Shown one piece after another: positions 1 through 7,330 of a stretch of 12,674 bases of DNA. The stretch spans positions 8,736-21,409 of the forward strand of contig MU602915.1 in assembly GCA_025201865.1 (NCBI GenBank). Direction: 5' to 3'. Both the position numbers and the translations under genes were made by a program. The notes beneath the pieces were generated by a model. It saw only the letters and a list, made by a program, of their open reading frames with translations, ran no database searches and had not been told where the DNA came from. The DNA is from Ramicandelaber brevisporus. Its lineage: Eukaryota > Kickxellomycota > Ramicandelaberales > Ramicandelaberaceae. The stretch's first letter is position 1, and each line of letters opens with the position of its first letter.

Positions 1-340
1 TGTCATATCCCACCAGTCCACCTTCATGATGCTCTGGATTGAGCTTACGCCAAACCTTGCGAGCAAATACTCTGTGGAGAATGCTGTGAGCTGTGAGCAC
101 GGTTAGACTGCGTGTTTCGTAGCACCGCAACAACTGTGTCGCTCCACTGAAGATGAGCTCAGCTCGAGTGTGAATTACCACGGATCGCCAATGTCGATAG
201 CTGTAATCGGACTGCAAAATTGGGACTGTTGCTGCCTCCATCCAGTGCCACCATGTCAGTGCCATCCAACACTCTGAATTGCGCTCCGCTTCAACTGTCG
301 AACTGTGGGCAGTAGAGACACATGGCATTGTACATGACAT
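1..340 (-). CDS. Partial protein with weak cyclin-box-like segment, runs off left edge
   Basis: Read on the minus strand, a frame is open from an in-frame TAA near 405-407 to the window edge. The first ATG is at 340-338, giving 113 codons; in-frame ATGs also occur at 328 and 265. From about residue 61 the protein looks structured: a tyrosine/tryptophan segment (SDYSYRHW), then a helix-like stretch, then TVLTAHSILHRVF at residues 80-92. The last part resembles the helix of cyclin boxes usually seen as VxATAxxxxHRFY, as in cyclins Q, K, L and C. That resemblance was judged by eye and is weak; the three residues more before it than in cyclin Q, and the segment WRKLNPEHHEGGLVGYD after it, do not fit well. 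The gene is divergent from the CWF19L1-like gene, which supports a shared promoter. Coding status is inferred from the open frame and non-repetitive composition. The rest of the protein lies outside the window. Confidence 0.5.
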   Translation of the reverse strand, partial: MSCTMPCVSTAHSSTVEAERNSECWMALTWWHWMEAATVPILQSDYSYRHWRSVVIHTRAELIFSGATQLLRCYETRSLTVLTAHSILHRVFARKVWRKLNPEHHEGGLVGYD

Positions 341-474
341 TATACATGATGTTTGTTGCAATCGAGTTTGAAGACTCAAGTTGAGACGGCCAGCAAAACC
401 ACCGTTTTAATTTCTTCTAATCCCAGCGAGTTTGACGCGAGTTCGACAGATCGACCAGCCAGCCTGTCAATAAT
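341..474. promoter_or_regulatory. Short divergent intergenic region (probable bidirectional promoter)
   Basis: About 134 bases separate the first minus-strand ATG (340) from the plus-strand ATG (475). Both neighbouring genes are read outwards, so both promoters must lie here or inside the opposite gene. At 328-350 the sequence repeats TACATGA and contains CATTATACATG, an AT-rich core with partial dyad symmetry. No certain TATA box or factor site can be named. If the minus-strand protein starts at 265, the spacer is about 210 bases. Confidence 0.4.
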
Positions 475-2460
475 ATGCGCGTGCTCGTGTACTGCCTTGG
501 TGAGAACGGTGAGGAGAATCCACAGCAGCAATGCTTCGATAAAGCAGACGTCATCTCCAACAAAGCTGGTCCGTTTGATCTGCGTCTTTGCTTGGGCGGC
601 CGTGACTTGACTGCGACTCTTGCGAGCAGTGATCAAAGGTCAGCTGTCTACGTCCTTGCCGCGCAATCCTCCTCCTCTTCCTCGACTACTGCAGCAATGG
701 ATGCTACTGTCACGGCAGATGCTGGCCCGAACAGCGGAAGCTCGGTGGTTCGTCTCGGAGGTCACGGGGTTCTTCGACTGGCATGCGGACTCAGCCTCGC
801 GTACATTGGCGGCGATGTGGCACAAGATAGTCAGGCATCTGCGTGCGACGCCATTGTATCGTCCTGGTCAACATCGTTAGCGTCATCATCATCATCGTCG
901 TCGTCACAGCCTAATCCCCAGCGTCTCGATGTTCTTGCGCTTCATTACTGGCCAGTTGACATCTTGCGACGGTTAGCAGACAGCTCCAAACCTGCCAACG
1001 CAGCAGCAATCGAGACTGGACGACTGTGCACATCTCATGAGATTGCGACGTGGCGGATGATTGAGACTCTCAAACCACGGTACATTTTTGCTGCACAGCC
1101 CATCTCGCCAATCGACTCTGCGTCCAACAACAACAGCAACACCATCAACTCAGTTGGCACCTATACATTCTTTGAGCGGCAGCCATTCTCGTATTCGAGC
1201 GGTTATTCAACCCAGCGATTTGGAAATGACGACGCAGTGTTCACTCGGTTTATTGGACTGGCTGGATTTGGCAACGAACGCAAAGAAAAGTGGATTTATG
1301 CAATGAATGTTGACCCAGCAAGTACAGCAGCGACATTGCCGGAGGACTGTACAGAGTTCCCATTCCGTATTGCACCACAAAAGCTGCGTGCATATGCTGA
1401 CCGCAAGAGACAGTTTGGACAGACTGATGATAGACAGCAACATCAGCAACAACAGCAACAGCAACAGCAACAGCGACCGCCTCCGCCTGGCTATGTGTGC
1501 CGTAAATGCAATGTATCTGGCCATTACATTAGAGACTGTCCGCTTGTCATCAAAGAGAATGAGGAGCGTGCAGCCAATGCAGCCAATAACGCCAACAGCG
1601 CCACAGCATCAACAACCGCCAATGGTTCAGACCAGCACAAGCGCAGAAGAATGGAACACAGCCACAGACATGAACTGACAACTGATCGCTGCTGGTTTTG
1701 TCTCTCCAATCCACAGTTGGCCAAACATTTGATTGTCAGTATTGGATCTGACCTCTATGTGACACTTGCAAAGGGCAGTTTGATTCCATCAGACAAGAGT
1801 GCAATTCCTGGTGCTGGCCATGTGTTGTTAGTGCCAATTGATCACCATCCATCTCTGTACGACATTGAGGATGAGGAGGCGAGCAAGACACTGTTTACAG
1901 ATATTGAGCGATACCAGGCTGCCATTGCTAAAATGTATGCTGAGTACAACTGTATTCCGCTCACGACATATGTGCAACGGCCGGGTGACTTGCAACACGC
2001 TCACTTCCAAATGATACCGATCCCGCTGAGCATTGTCGAGAGTGAAGATAGACTCGAACAACTTGTAATCGAGCACGCGAGCAAGCACGGCGTCACTCTC
2101 TCTCGGTCTGCATCTATTCCTCCTCCTTCTCTTCCTCCACCACCACCACCTCCTCCTCCTCCTGAAACTGACAATTCCGACTCCACTGCACCCACAACAA
2201 TTCAAGGATTCCGATTCAGCATTCAGATTGGAACGGACGCCGCATCTCGCCCTCCACTCCATGCCATCAATGTCGGTACAATTGCATCAGCTCGGAGCTT
2301 CAACTTACAGCTGGGTCGACAGTTGGCAGCAGAGGTATTGGGATTGACGGAGCGATCTAATTGGAGAGATTGTTTGGTTGATGAGCAACAGGAGACTGCA
2401 ATGAGAGATAAGTTCAAGCAAGTCTTCCAGAGATTTAATCCAATGTTTACTTCCGATTAA
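475..2460 (+). CDS. CWF19L1: CWF19L1/Drn1/Mug161-like protein (CwfJ family) with CCHC zinc knuckle
   Basis: This 661-residue intronless frame matches the CWF19-like 1 family, which interacts with the lariat debranching enzyme in yeast (Drn1) and is linked to late spliceosomes and lariat turnover. The N-terminus begins MRVLVYCLGENGEE and continues to FDLRLCLGG (residues 34-42), as in the metallophosphatase-like domain of the human protein. A KPRYIFAA segment and TRFIGLAGFGN also match. A glutamine run (about 322-333) precedes a zinc knuckle with C342, C345, H350 and C355. CwfJ domain 1 starts at DRCWFCLSNP (404-413) and contains a HIT-like H508-A-H510-F-Q512. A proline run (about 549-560) separates it from CwfJ domain 2, which ends with LQLGRQLAAEVL and SNWRDCL. 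The ATG at 475 is the first in frame and fits the family N-terminus. Serine runs near 64-69 and 136-144 are lineage-specific low complexity. Identification is firm; RNA binding by the knuckle is inferred. Confidence 0.93.
   Translation: MRVLVYCLGENGEENPQQQCFDKADVISNKAGPFDLRLCLGGRDLTATLASSDQRSAVYVLAAQSSSSSSTTAAMDATVTADAGPNSGSSVVRLGGHGVLRLACGLSLAYIGGDVAQDSQASACDAIVSSWSTSLASSSSSSSSQPNPQRLDVLALHYWPVDILRRLADSSKPANAAAIETGRLCTSHEIATWRMIETLKPRYIFAAQPISPIDSASNNNSNTINSVGTYTFFERQPFSYSSGYSTQRFGNDDAVFTRFIGLAGFGNERKEKWIYAMNVDPASTAATLPEDCTEFPFRIAPQKLRAYADRKRQFGQTDDRQQHQQQQQQQQQQRPPPPGYVCRKCNVSGHYIRDCPLVIKENEERAANAANNANSATASTTANGSDQHKRRRMEHSHRHELTTDRCWFCLSNPQLAKHLIVSIGSDLYVTLAKGSLIPSDKSAIPGAGHVLLVPIDHHPSLYDIEDEEASKTLFTDIERYQAAIAKMYAEYNCIPLTTYVQRPGDLQHAHFQMIPIPLSIVESEDRLEQLVIEHASKHGVTLSRSASIPPPSLPPPPPPPPPPETDNSDSTAPTTIQGFRFSIQIGTDAASRPPLHAINVGTIASARSFNLQLGRQLAAEVLGLTERSNWRDCLVDEQQETAMRDKFKQVFQRFNPMFTSD
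1435..1480 (+). repeat. CAG/CAA glutamine repeat plus proline codons in the CWF19L1-like gene
   Basis: The stretch encodes QQHQ followed by ten glutamines in mixed CAA and CAG codons, then RPPPP. It lies directly before the zinc knuckle, in a disordered linker. Mixed codons suggest a moderately stable repeat. A second in-gene tract, at about 2119-2163, encodes an uninterrupted proline run between the two CwfJ domains. Confidence 0.8.
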
Positions 2461-2616
2461 AAAAAACAACAACAACAACACAAACACACACATTATATAC
2501 TCCTTCAATTTGATATCTCCTTAGAATTAGTGCAACAGATAGCGAAAGAGAAAAAGAAAGAGAGAGAGAAAGAAAGAGATAACTGGACGAGAGTCAGTAA
2601 AACACAGGTACTCGAG
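2461..2616 (+). other. Short intergenic: 3' end of CWF19L1-like gene and purine-tract leader of the next gene
   Basis: After the TAA at 2458-2460 there is an A-rich CAA/CA tract up to about 2490, then ATTATATACTCC, a plausible 3'-end signal region. At 2539-2579 a nearly pure purine tract (GAAAGAGAAAAAGAAAGAGAG type) occurs, probably in the promoter or leader of the downstream gene. No AATAAA is present. The two tandem genes are only about 160 bases apart. Confidence 0.45.
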
Positions 2617-2685
2617 ATGGATGTTTGCGGTGAGATGGCCTCGCTTGTTTATTCATTCACAAACACCAAACACACAACATCGTAA
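2617..2685 (+). CDS. Candidate 22-codon uORF in the leader of the membrane-protein gene
   Basis: An ATG at 2617 with G at -3 and G at +4 opens a frame of 22 codons beginning MDVCGEMASL, ending in TAA at 2683-2685. The in-frame ATG of the main reading frame at 2687 follows one base later. A competing main-frame ATG at 2621 lies four bases downstream of the uORF start but has T at -3. Scanning ribosomes would be expected to use 2617 and reinitiate at 2687. The peptide looks like no known product. Whether the transcript starts upstream of 2617 is unknown. Confidence 0.35.
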   Translation: MDVCGEMASLVYSFTNTKHTTS

Positions 2686-4285
2686 TATGCCTCCAATAAT
2701 CACAATAGATCCGATAATCACTTCAGATGTACCATCAGTAGCCAGACCAATGGGACCACCATTGAATGCAGCAGCAGCATCAGCGGCAGCAGCATCGGCA
2801 GCAACAACAGTATCAACTAGTGCAATGTTCGATCTAACAATATCGACTTTTGCATTGACTCTCTTTTGTGTGAATTTTGGCACAGTATCAAGGATCATAC
2901 TTCTCGAGTTGCGCAAAATCAACGGTAGCAGCAGCAACAATCAGCAGCAATCACGACCCTCTGTACAATACCTAGCACTAGCAACAATGTGCTTGCTTGG
3001 CTTCTCTGGGAGTCTGGTCAATGTTGTCTCCATCCTCACTGGCCTCAGTAGTGCTCCTGACTGCATTGGCAAGAATCACGCATTCTCGATTCTCACTCAC
3101 TTTGCCATCGTTATTGGTGAAGGCATCATTCTGGCAAAGGGTGCTCTTGCGCTACCAAACTCGGTCTGGGTTCGTCGTCTTTGTGTTTCTGGGTTGGCAC
3201 TGCGCTCGCTGGTCGCATTGCCAATATTCGAGTCTGGTTTCGTCAGTGTTGGTGATACCGCTACGCGAAATCTTGCAGCTGGCTGCCAGGTACGTGTTGC
3301 TCCATTCAACTTCTGGCAGTACGTGTTTGTAGAGTACTTGATGGCGCTGCTGATCATCGGCGCATTTCTGTATGGCATTCATGACTATGCTGTCCAGCTC
3401 AAGGCTGCCGGTGTCGCTTGCCATTCCATCCCACGGGTTGCTCCTCAACTACCTCCGCCCGACCTGGCGATTACACTTCCTCAGCGACCATCAAATCTGT
3501 CAGCGTCATTTACTACACTGCCTCGGCAGCGGCCACATCCAATTCTGTCGGTTCATCAAGCACAGTCTGGATTCATGCTCAACTCGCCTCCGCCATCCAT
3601 AATTCTTGAGCCAAGGTCTGTCGGCTACAGCACTGTGATACGCCAGAAGGCTTCCAAAACTGGCCAAGCCATTCGAAACAGGTGGAGAAGCACAATGTTG
3701 TACTGCCATTGGATCTCGGTAGCACTCCAGACGCGCGAGAATCTGCGTCGTCATAACCTGATGCATGGTGCTGGATCTGGTCTCGTCATTATGATCGCTC
3801 ACACTGTTGTGGCCACACTCTACCAATTGACATCGCTGGGTGGCTCAATGACAGCTATTCACGTCATTACGGCAGCAGCCATCAGCACGATTCTAGTCAA
3901 CCAATTCCACAGTGTGTACATTGAGTCGATCGTTGAATCTACATTGCAGCCATTCCTAACCCACAGGCCAATAACTCCGTCGATGACAACAGCTACGATG
4001 ACAACTCGAGTAACCTCAACTCCAGCCTCGACTGCGTGCACTTGCATCGACAGCAACTTTGGCGGTTCTAGCGAGATCAACGAGAAGATACGCTCAATCT
4101 CCATGCCCATCCTGAATCCATCCCACATCGAGGAGTCTGCCACTGTAAAGCGCCGTCGCTCAACACGTCAACAGGCTCGTCGCGTCGCATCAATCGTTAC
4201 TTATCGGCGTAGCTCTCGACGCTCCACTAGGAACAATGAGTCTCGGCAGGCTCTAGGACTCATCCCCACTCTCACTTCCTCTTGA
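2621..4285 (+). CDS. Seven-helix membrane protein with GPCR-like layout
   Basis: The frame encodes 554 residues from the ATG at 2621, or 532 from the ATG at 2687 (residue 23), which has the better context; the first 22 residues look untranslated. Hydrophobic segments, by eye, lie at about 69-92, 117-139, 155-178, 187-205, 231-254, 387-407 and 410-437. A loop of about 130 residues rich in P, S and R separates helices 5 and 6. A basic, serine- and arginine-rich tail follows helix 7. C148 sits just before helix 3 and C222 lies in the loop between helices 4 and 5, the positions of the disulphide of many GPCRs. Helix 7 ends NQFHSVY, loosely like NPxxY. There is no DRY after helix 3. The family is not recognised and I assign no ligand. 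The alanine run near residues 50-61 is low complexity. Coding is well supported; receptor function is inference. Confidence 0.75.
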   Translation: MFAVRWPRLFIHSQTPNTQHRNMPPIITIDPIITSDVPSVARPMGPPLNAAAASAAAASAATTVSTSAMFDLTISTFALTLFCVNFGTVSRIILLELRKINGSSSNNQQQSRPSVQYLALATMCLLGFSGSLVNVVSILTGLSSAPDCIGKNHAFSILTHFAIVIGEGIILAKGALALPNSVWVRRLCVSGLALRSLVALPIFESGFVSVGDTATRNLAAGCQVRVAPFNFWQYVFVEYLMALLIIGAFLYGIHDYAVQLKAAGVACHSIPRVAPQLPPPDLAITLPQRPSNLSASFTTLPRQRPHPILSVHQAQSGFMLNSPPPSIILEPRSVGYSTVIRQKASKTGQAIRNRWRSTMLYCHWISVALQTRENLRRHNLMHGAGSGLVIMIAHTVVATLYQLTSLGGSMTAIHVITAAAISTILVNQFHSVYIESIVESTLQPFLTHRPITPSMTTATMTTRVTSTPASTACTCIDSNFGGSSEINEKIRSISMPILNPSHIEESATVKRRRSTRQQARRVASIVTYRRSSRRSTRNNESRQALGLIPTLTSS

Positions 4286-4356
4286 CCTCTCTAATTACAT
4301 CCTCTTTGTGTAACGTTTATCATTCAAGTTCTTAAAAAGGCTAATTGCTTTTTGGT
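4286..4356 (+). other. 3' flank of membrane-protein gene
   Basis: AT-rich sequence following the TGA at 4283-4285, with TAATTACATCC and CTTAAAAAGGCTAATT. It probably holds the transcript 3' end. No AATAAA is present. Confidence 0.3.
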
Positions 4357-4584
4357 ATGGAGAGTGTATCACCATCATTAGAATCCATGCTACTGGATCT
4401 TTGTTTGCTGTTGTTTGTTTTGTTTGTTTTGTTTTGTTTTGTTGTTGTTTACACTTTCACATCAATTCGCACCGTATCATTAGTACCAGGACCATCTGCG
4501 ATCGGCAATCTACTTCCCACAAACGGGCTTGTTGTGTGGAAATCAAGTACCACTCCTCATCTCCTTGAGCAAATCGGTCAATAA
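4357..4584 (+). pseudogene. Short frame resembling a cytochrome P450 N-terminal anchor (fragment or first exon)
   Basis: An ATG at 4357 opens 75 codons ending with TAA at 4582-4584. Residues about 13-34 form a hydrophobic segment, followed by VPGPSAIGNLL at 43-53 and TPHLLEQIGQ at 66-75. A membrane anchor, then PGP, GNL and an HxxL element is the arrangement at the start of microsomal P450s, where KYG would come next. Here the frame stops instead, and no heme-binding FxxGxRxCxG or I-helix motif was found in the following 3 kb. The anchor is partly encoded by a TTTTG/TTG microsatellite, so its hydrophobicity may be accidental. It could be a decayed or truncated copy, a first exon whose partner lies elsewhere, or coincidence. 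I favour a fragment. Confidence 0.25.
4412..4451 (+). repeat. TTTG/TTTTG/TTG repeat
   Basis: A run of units TTTG, TTTTG and TTG, contained in the frame that encodes the hydrophobic segment of the P450-like fragment. Confidence 0.75.
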
Positions 4585-5637
4585 CTGAAAATACAAGAAC
4601 CAAAAACAAAAAAAGTGATGACGATTTGGTTTTTTATTTGCTCCCTGAGTCCCCCGCCCCGCATCACGCACCACCACCACCACCACCGCCAGCAGAGGAC
4701 TACTCCGCGTTCGGCTCCAGAAAAATACAGCTCCCCGACTATTTTTCAACTCCGCCAGGTGCTACACCGTCGTCGCCGCCGCCGTCTTCGCTGCAGAGGC
4801 TCTTCACAGTCAGTCAGCGTATCGTTTTTTTTGACCGACACCAGCAACTTTCGCAACCTTCCTCTTCCTGTTCTTGCTCTTCCCCGGTGAACTCCTTCCT
4901 CTTTTTTTTCTTTCTTTCTTTCTTTCTTGCCGCAGCTTGTGCGTGTCCAGCACCTTCACTTCGCTTTCTCCGTTGATACTACCTTCTCTCCTCTCTCTCG
5001 TTGTTTGCTTGAAACGTCAGAGCCTTTCCCCACTTTCCCCACTTTCTTACTTTCTTACTTTCTTTTCTTTTTTCATCGGCTATTTTTTTTTGATAATTCT
5101 TGTCGCGAGTACGTTGTTGTTGTTGTTGTTGTTCTGCCTGTTTCCACCATTGTTGTTGCTTGTTTTTCCAACAAGTCCAGTCGTCTCGTGGGTTGCTCTA
5201 CTCCGTCCCTTACTCTGGTCCTCCTCCTCCTCCTTCTCCCCCCTTTCCTCGATACAATTCCGTCGGCATTCTCGTGCGTGCGGCTTTCTCCTTCCTTTTC
5301 CCTCGTTTGTCCGCCTTCCTGTCCGGCACAAGTAACTCCTTTCAATACGCGGCAATCGAGCGGACTGACGCACACTCTTTTTCAAGTTTTTCTTGTTTCT
5401 TGTTCCTTGTTTCCTTCCCTGGTTTCAAGCCACGTCTGCTAACGAGCGTTGATTCATTTTTCTTCTTCGCCTCCTCCATCTTTTTTTTATTTCTCATTAG
5501 GCAGCATTTGCGTTCACTCGTTGGTTCATTTACTCACTCACTCACGCACGCACGCACGCACGCACGCATACACACGCGCACATTCGTTGTTTGCCTGCCA
5601 TCTTTCTGTTGTTACTCTGCGTGCTCAGTTGTGTGTG
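4585..5637 (+). other. Pyrimidine-rich, microsatellite-rich non-coding stretch
   Basis: The plus strand is dominated by C and T. It holds a CAC run (about 4669-4690), TTTC repeats (4903-4928), tandem CCCCACTTT and CTTACTTT units (5028-5060), TTG repeats (5113-5133), CTC runs (5219-5240) and an ACTC then ACGC array (5531-5569). Overlapping open frames here follow from the lack of purines, which removes stop codons, and have no domain-like content. I see no gene. It is probably promoter or leader DNA of the RNA-binding protein gene. Confidence 0.6.
5531..5580 (+). repeat. (ACTC)n followed by (ACGC)n tetranucleotide array
   Basis: Three ACTC units run directly into about six ACGC units, ending in a CACACGCGCAC purine-pyrimidine alternation. 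Alternating CA/CG runs can favour Z-DNA, but no function can be read from the sequence. Confidence 0.8.
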
Positions 5638-5792
5638 AATAGTTGAACAAAAAAAGAACCATCAGAAGAAAGTGTGCGAAACGAGAATTCATTAGATCAG
5701 CTGGATTGATAATCGGTATCATCGTGTCTAACCCCCCAGTGCAACGTATCCTTCCAGTGCCTTTCCATCTTGCATACTTGCTCAAGTAAAAG
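5638..5792 (+). other. Island of mixed composition in the leader, possible untranslated exon
   Basis: The pyrimidine bias stops here. The first part is purine-rich (AACAAAAAAAGAACCATCAG type), and the block ends at CAAGTAAAAG followed by GTATGT, a strong fungal 5' splice-site sequence. There is no long coding frame. I read it as a possible 5' untranslated exon of the downstream RNA-binding protein gene; this is inference. Confidence 0.3.
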
Positions 5793-5948
5793 GTATGTGC
5801 TCTTTCTTGATTTACTTTCAGCCGATCCAATTCCTTCATTTGATCGAATAGTTGGATCAAGTCATACTCGGATTCAACCCTGGCTCGAGATGATAGTATA
5901 TTCAGTATATTCAGTGCATTCTTTTCCTGTCTCTCTCTCTCCATTCAG
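5793..5948 (+). other. Candidate intron in the leader (GTATGT...CTCTCTCCATTCAG)
   Basis: GTATGT at 5793 follows AAAAG. A polypyrimidine tract (CCTGTCTCTCTCTCTCCATTCAG) ends at 5948, giving 156 bases with canonical ends. A nearer TTTACTTTCAG ends at 5821 but would leave only 29 bases. No strong CTRAY branch point is present. A TATATTCAG direct repeat lies inside, near 5897-5914. Confidence 0.3.
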
Positions 5949-6068
5949 CTTTGCAATTTGAGCGCCGATCACCACCAAACTCCTTTCAGCCAGATGTCCG
6001 TCTGCATCATTTCGCTTTGACCATTCGCTACGTTACCGCACGCACACGCACCGACAAACGGATCTCTC

Positions 6069-6100
6069 ACTCTCTGGTCCACTCTCTGGTCCACTCTTCC
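6069..6100 (+). repeat. 12-base tandem repeat ACTCTCTGGTCC
   Basis: Two perfect adjacent copies (6069-6080 and 6081-6092) are followed by a decayed third, ACTCTTCC. It is embedded in CT-rich leader sequence. No function is recognised. Confidence 0.85.
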
Positions 6101-6361
6101 ACTCTCACTCTCCTTACACGAGTGTGCGTGCAGTTGACATCAATCCTAATTTTACAATCGGCAGCACTCCATTTTATATGAGCTCGATCCTCCTGTTTGG
6201 ATTGTCGCTTGCCATCGTCCTGCTGTCTTCAATGTCTTATTACTATTCTCCCCCAATCTACATCCAGTACCTGCTTTTTCTTGTGACACCCATCCGCTCA
6301 CTTTCTCCCACCGTGCGCCTAATTAGTGCGCTCCATCTCCTCATTGTACAATCATTTCAGC

Positions 6362-6403
6362 TCACTTTTGTTTTTGCTTTTGTTTTTGTTTTTGTTTTTG
6401 CTC
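6362..6403 (+). repeat. (TTTTTG)n hexanucleotide array
   Basis: Units of TTTTTG with interspersed TTTTGC. In RNA this would be a U-rich, G-punctuated stretch. Confidence 0.75.
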
Positions 6404-7278
6404 TGGCAGTCGTATCACCTCAACAACCAAAGTAGCTCCCTTCCTCCTCTTTTGGCCGTCTTTACGCCGGATCCCAATCTGTTCATCCCCAAATCAGGTC
6501 AGAGCGGTTTGGTGTTGAACTGACGTGGGTTTCTCTCACTCTTCTCTTCTTTCTTTCTCTCTCTGTCTCTCTTTGCTGCGTTTCCATCCCAAACGCCACT
6601 CACACTAGCAGTTATTACTGACAAGTATCCTCTCTCTCTCATTTTTCTCTCTCGTTTGTATGTTTGAATGTTTGACATCAAATTGATCTGCTCCGCTTGA
6701 CGTGTATCTTGTGCAATCCTTAATTATACCAACTAACAGCCAGCAGCCAACAGCCAGCAGCTACTAGCTATCAGCTAACTGTCACCCTCACTCCTTGCTA
6801 CCCCGCACTTTGTTCACGCGTGAGGTGGCTTGTTTGCGTGTTATTTGTGTTTGCCGCTGGTTTTTTTTTTTTGACGTGCGCACGGATTATACCACGCCGA
6901 ATCTCATTTATCTCATTTGCTACCACCGCCCGCACACTCTCAATATTCTCTCCCTCTCTTACTCTTTCTCTCACTCGTTCACTGGTTAGTGTGTGCTAAA
7001 GTGGCGTAGCTTCCTTCTCTCATAGTCCTTTAGCCTTCTATCTTTCTTTCTTTCTCTCACCGCTCTCTTCCTATCAAGTTCGTTACTTGACGTTGTTTGT
7101 TATTCTCTGTCTATCTTCCTCCCTCTACACGAATCGTAACTTCGACGCTGCCTTCCCTGGTTGTGCGCTTCAACTCAACGACTATCCTTCAATTTTGCAC
7201 TTTGTTTCGTTGATTGTTTATTTGCTTTCGCACGCTTTTTTATTTCTGAGAGGTTGCATCTATAGATCGACAGCCACA

Positions 7279-7330
7279 AATCATCATCATCATCATCGTC
7301 ATCACCATCACAATCATCATCATCACCAGC
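7279..7330 (+). repeat. (CAT/CAC)n trinucleotide repeat
   Basis: Repeated CAT, CAC and CGT units. A histidine-rich frame over it is an effect of the repeat and is not called as a gene. Confidence 0.75.

Noticed and set aside
376-636. Minus-strand frame of 86 residues over the start of the CWF19L1-like gene
   Set aside because: It overlaps the firmly identified gene and has no domain-like sequence; the real minus-strand gene here lies in another frame and starts at or below 340.
1828-2262. Minus-strand frame of 144 residues with tryptophan and arginine runs
   Set aside because: It is the antisense of the proline run and CwfJ domain in the plus-strand gene.
4626-4976. Proline- and serine-rich plus-strand frame
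   Set aside because: Low-complexity translation of CAC and CT repeats, with no good ATG context or domain; possibly open only because purines are scarce.
5531-5580. Possible CRISPR or satellite array
   Set aside because: A simple tetranucleotide run without unique spacers, in a eukaryotic setting.
4874-5642. Several overlapping plus-strand frames rich in Phe, Leu and Ser
   Set aside because: CT-rich DNA rarely forms stop codons, so all three frames stay open. The apparent membrane segments are a composition effect.
6124-6435. Plus-strand frame of 103 residues with hydrophobic stretches
   Set aside because: The second half is the TTTTTG array translated as repeating Phe/Val, and there is no recognisable family.
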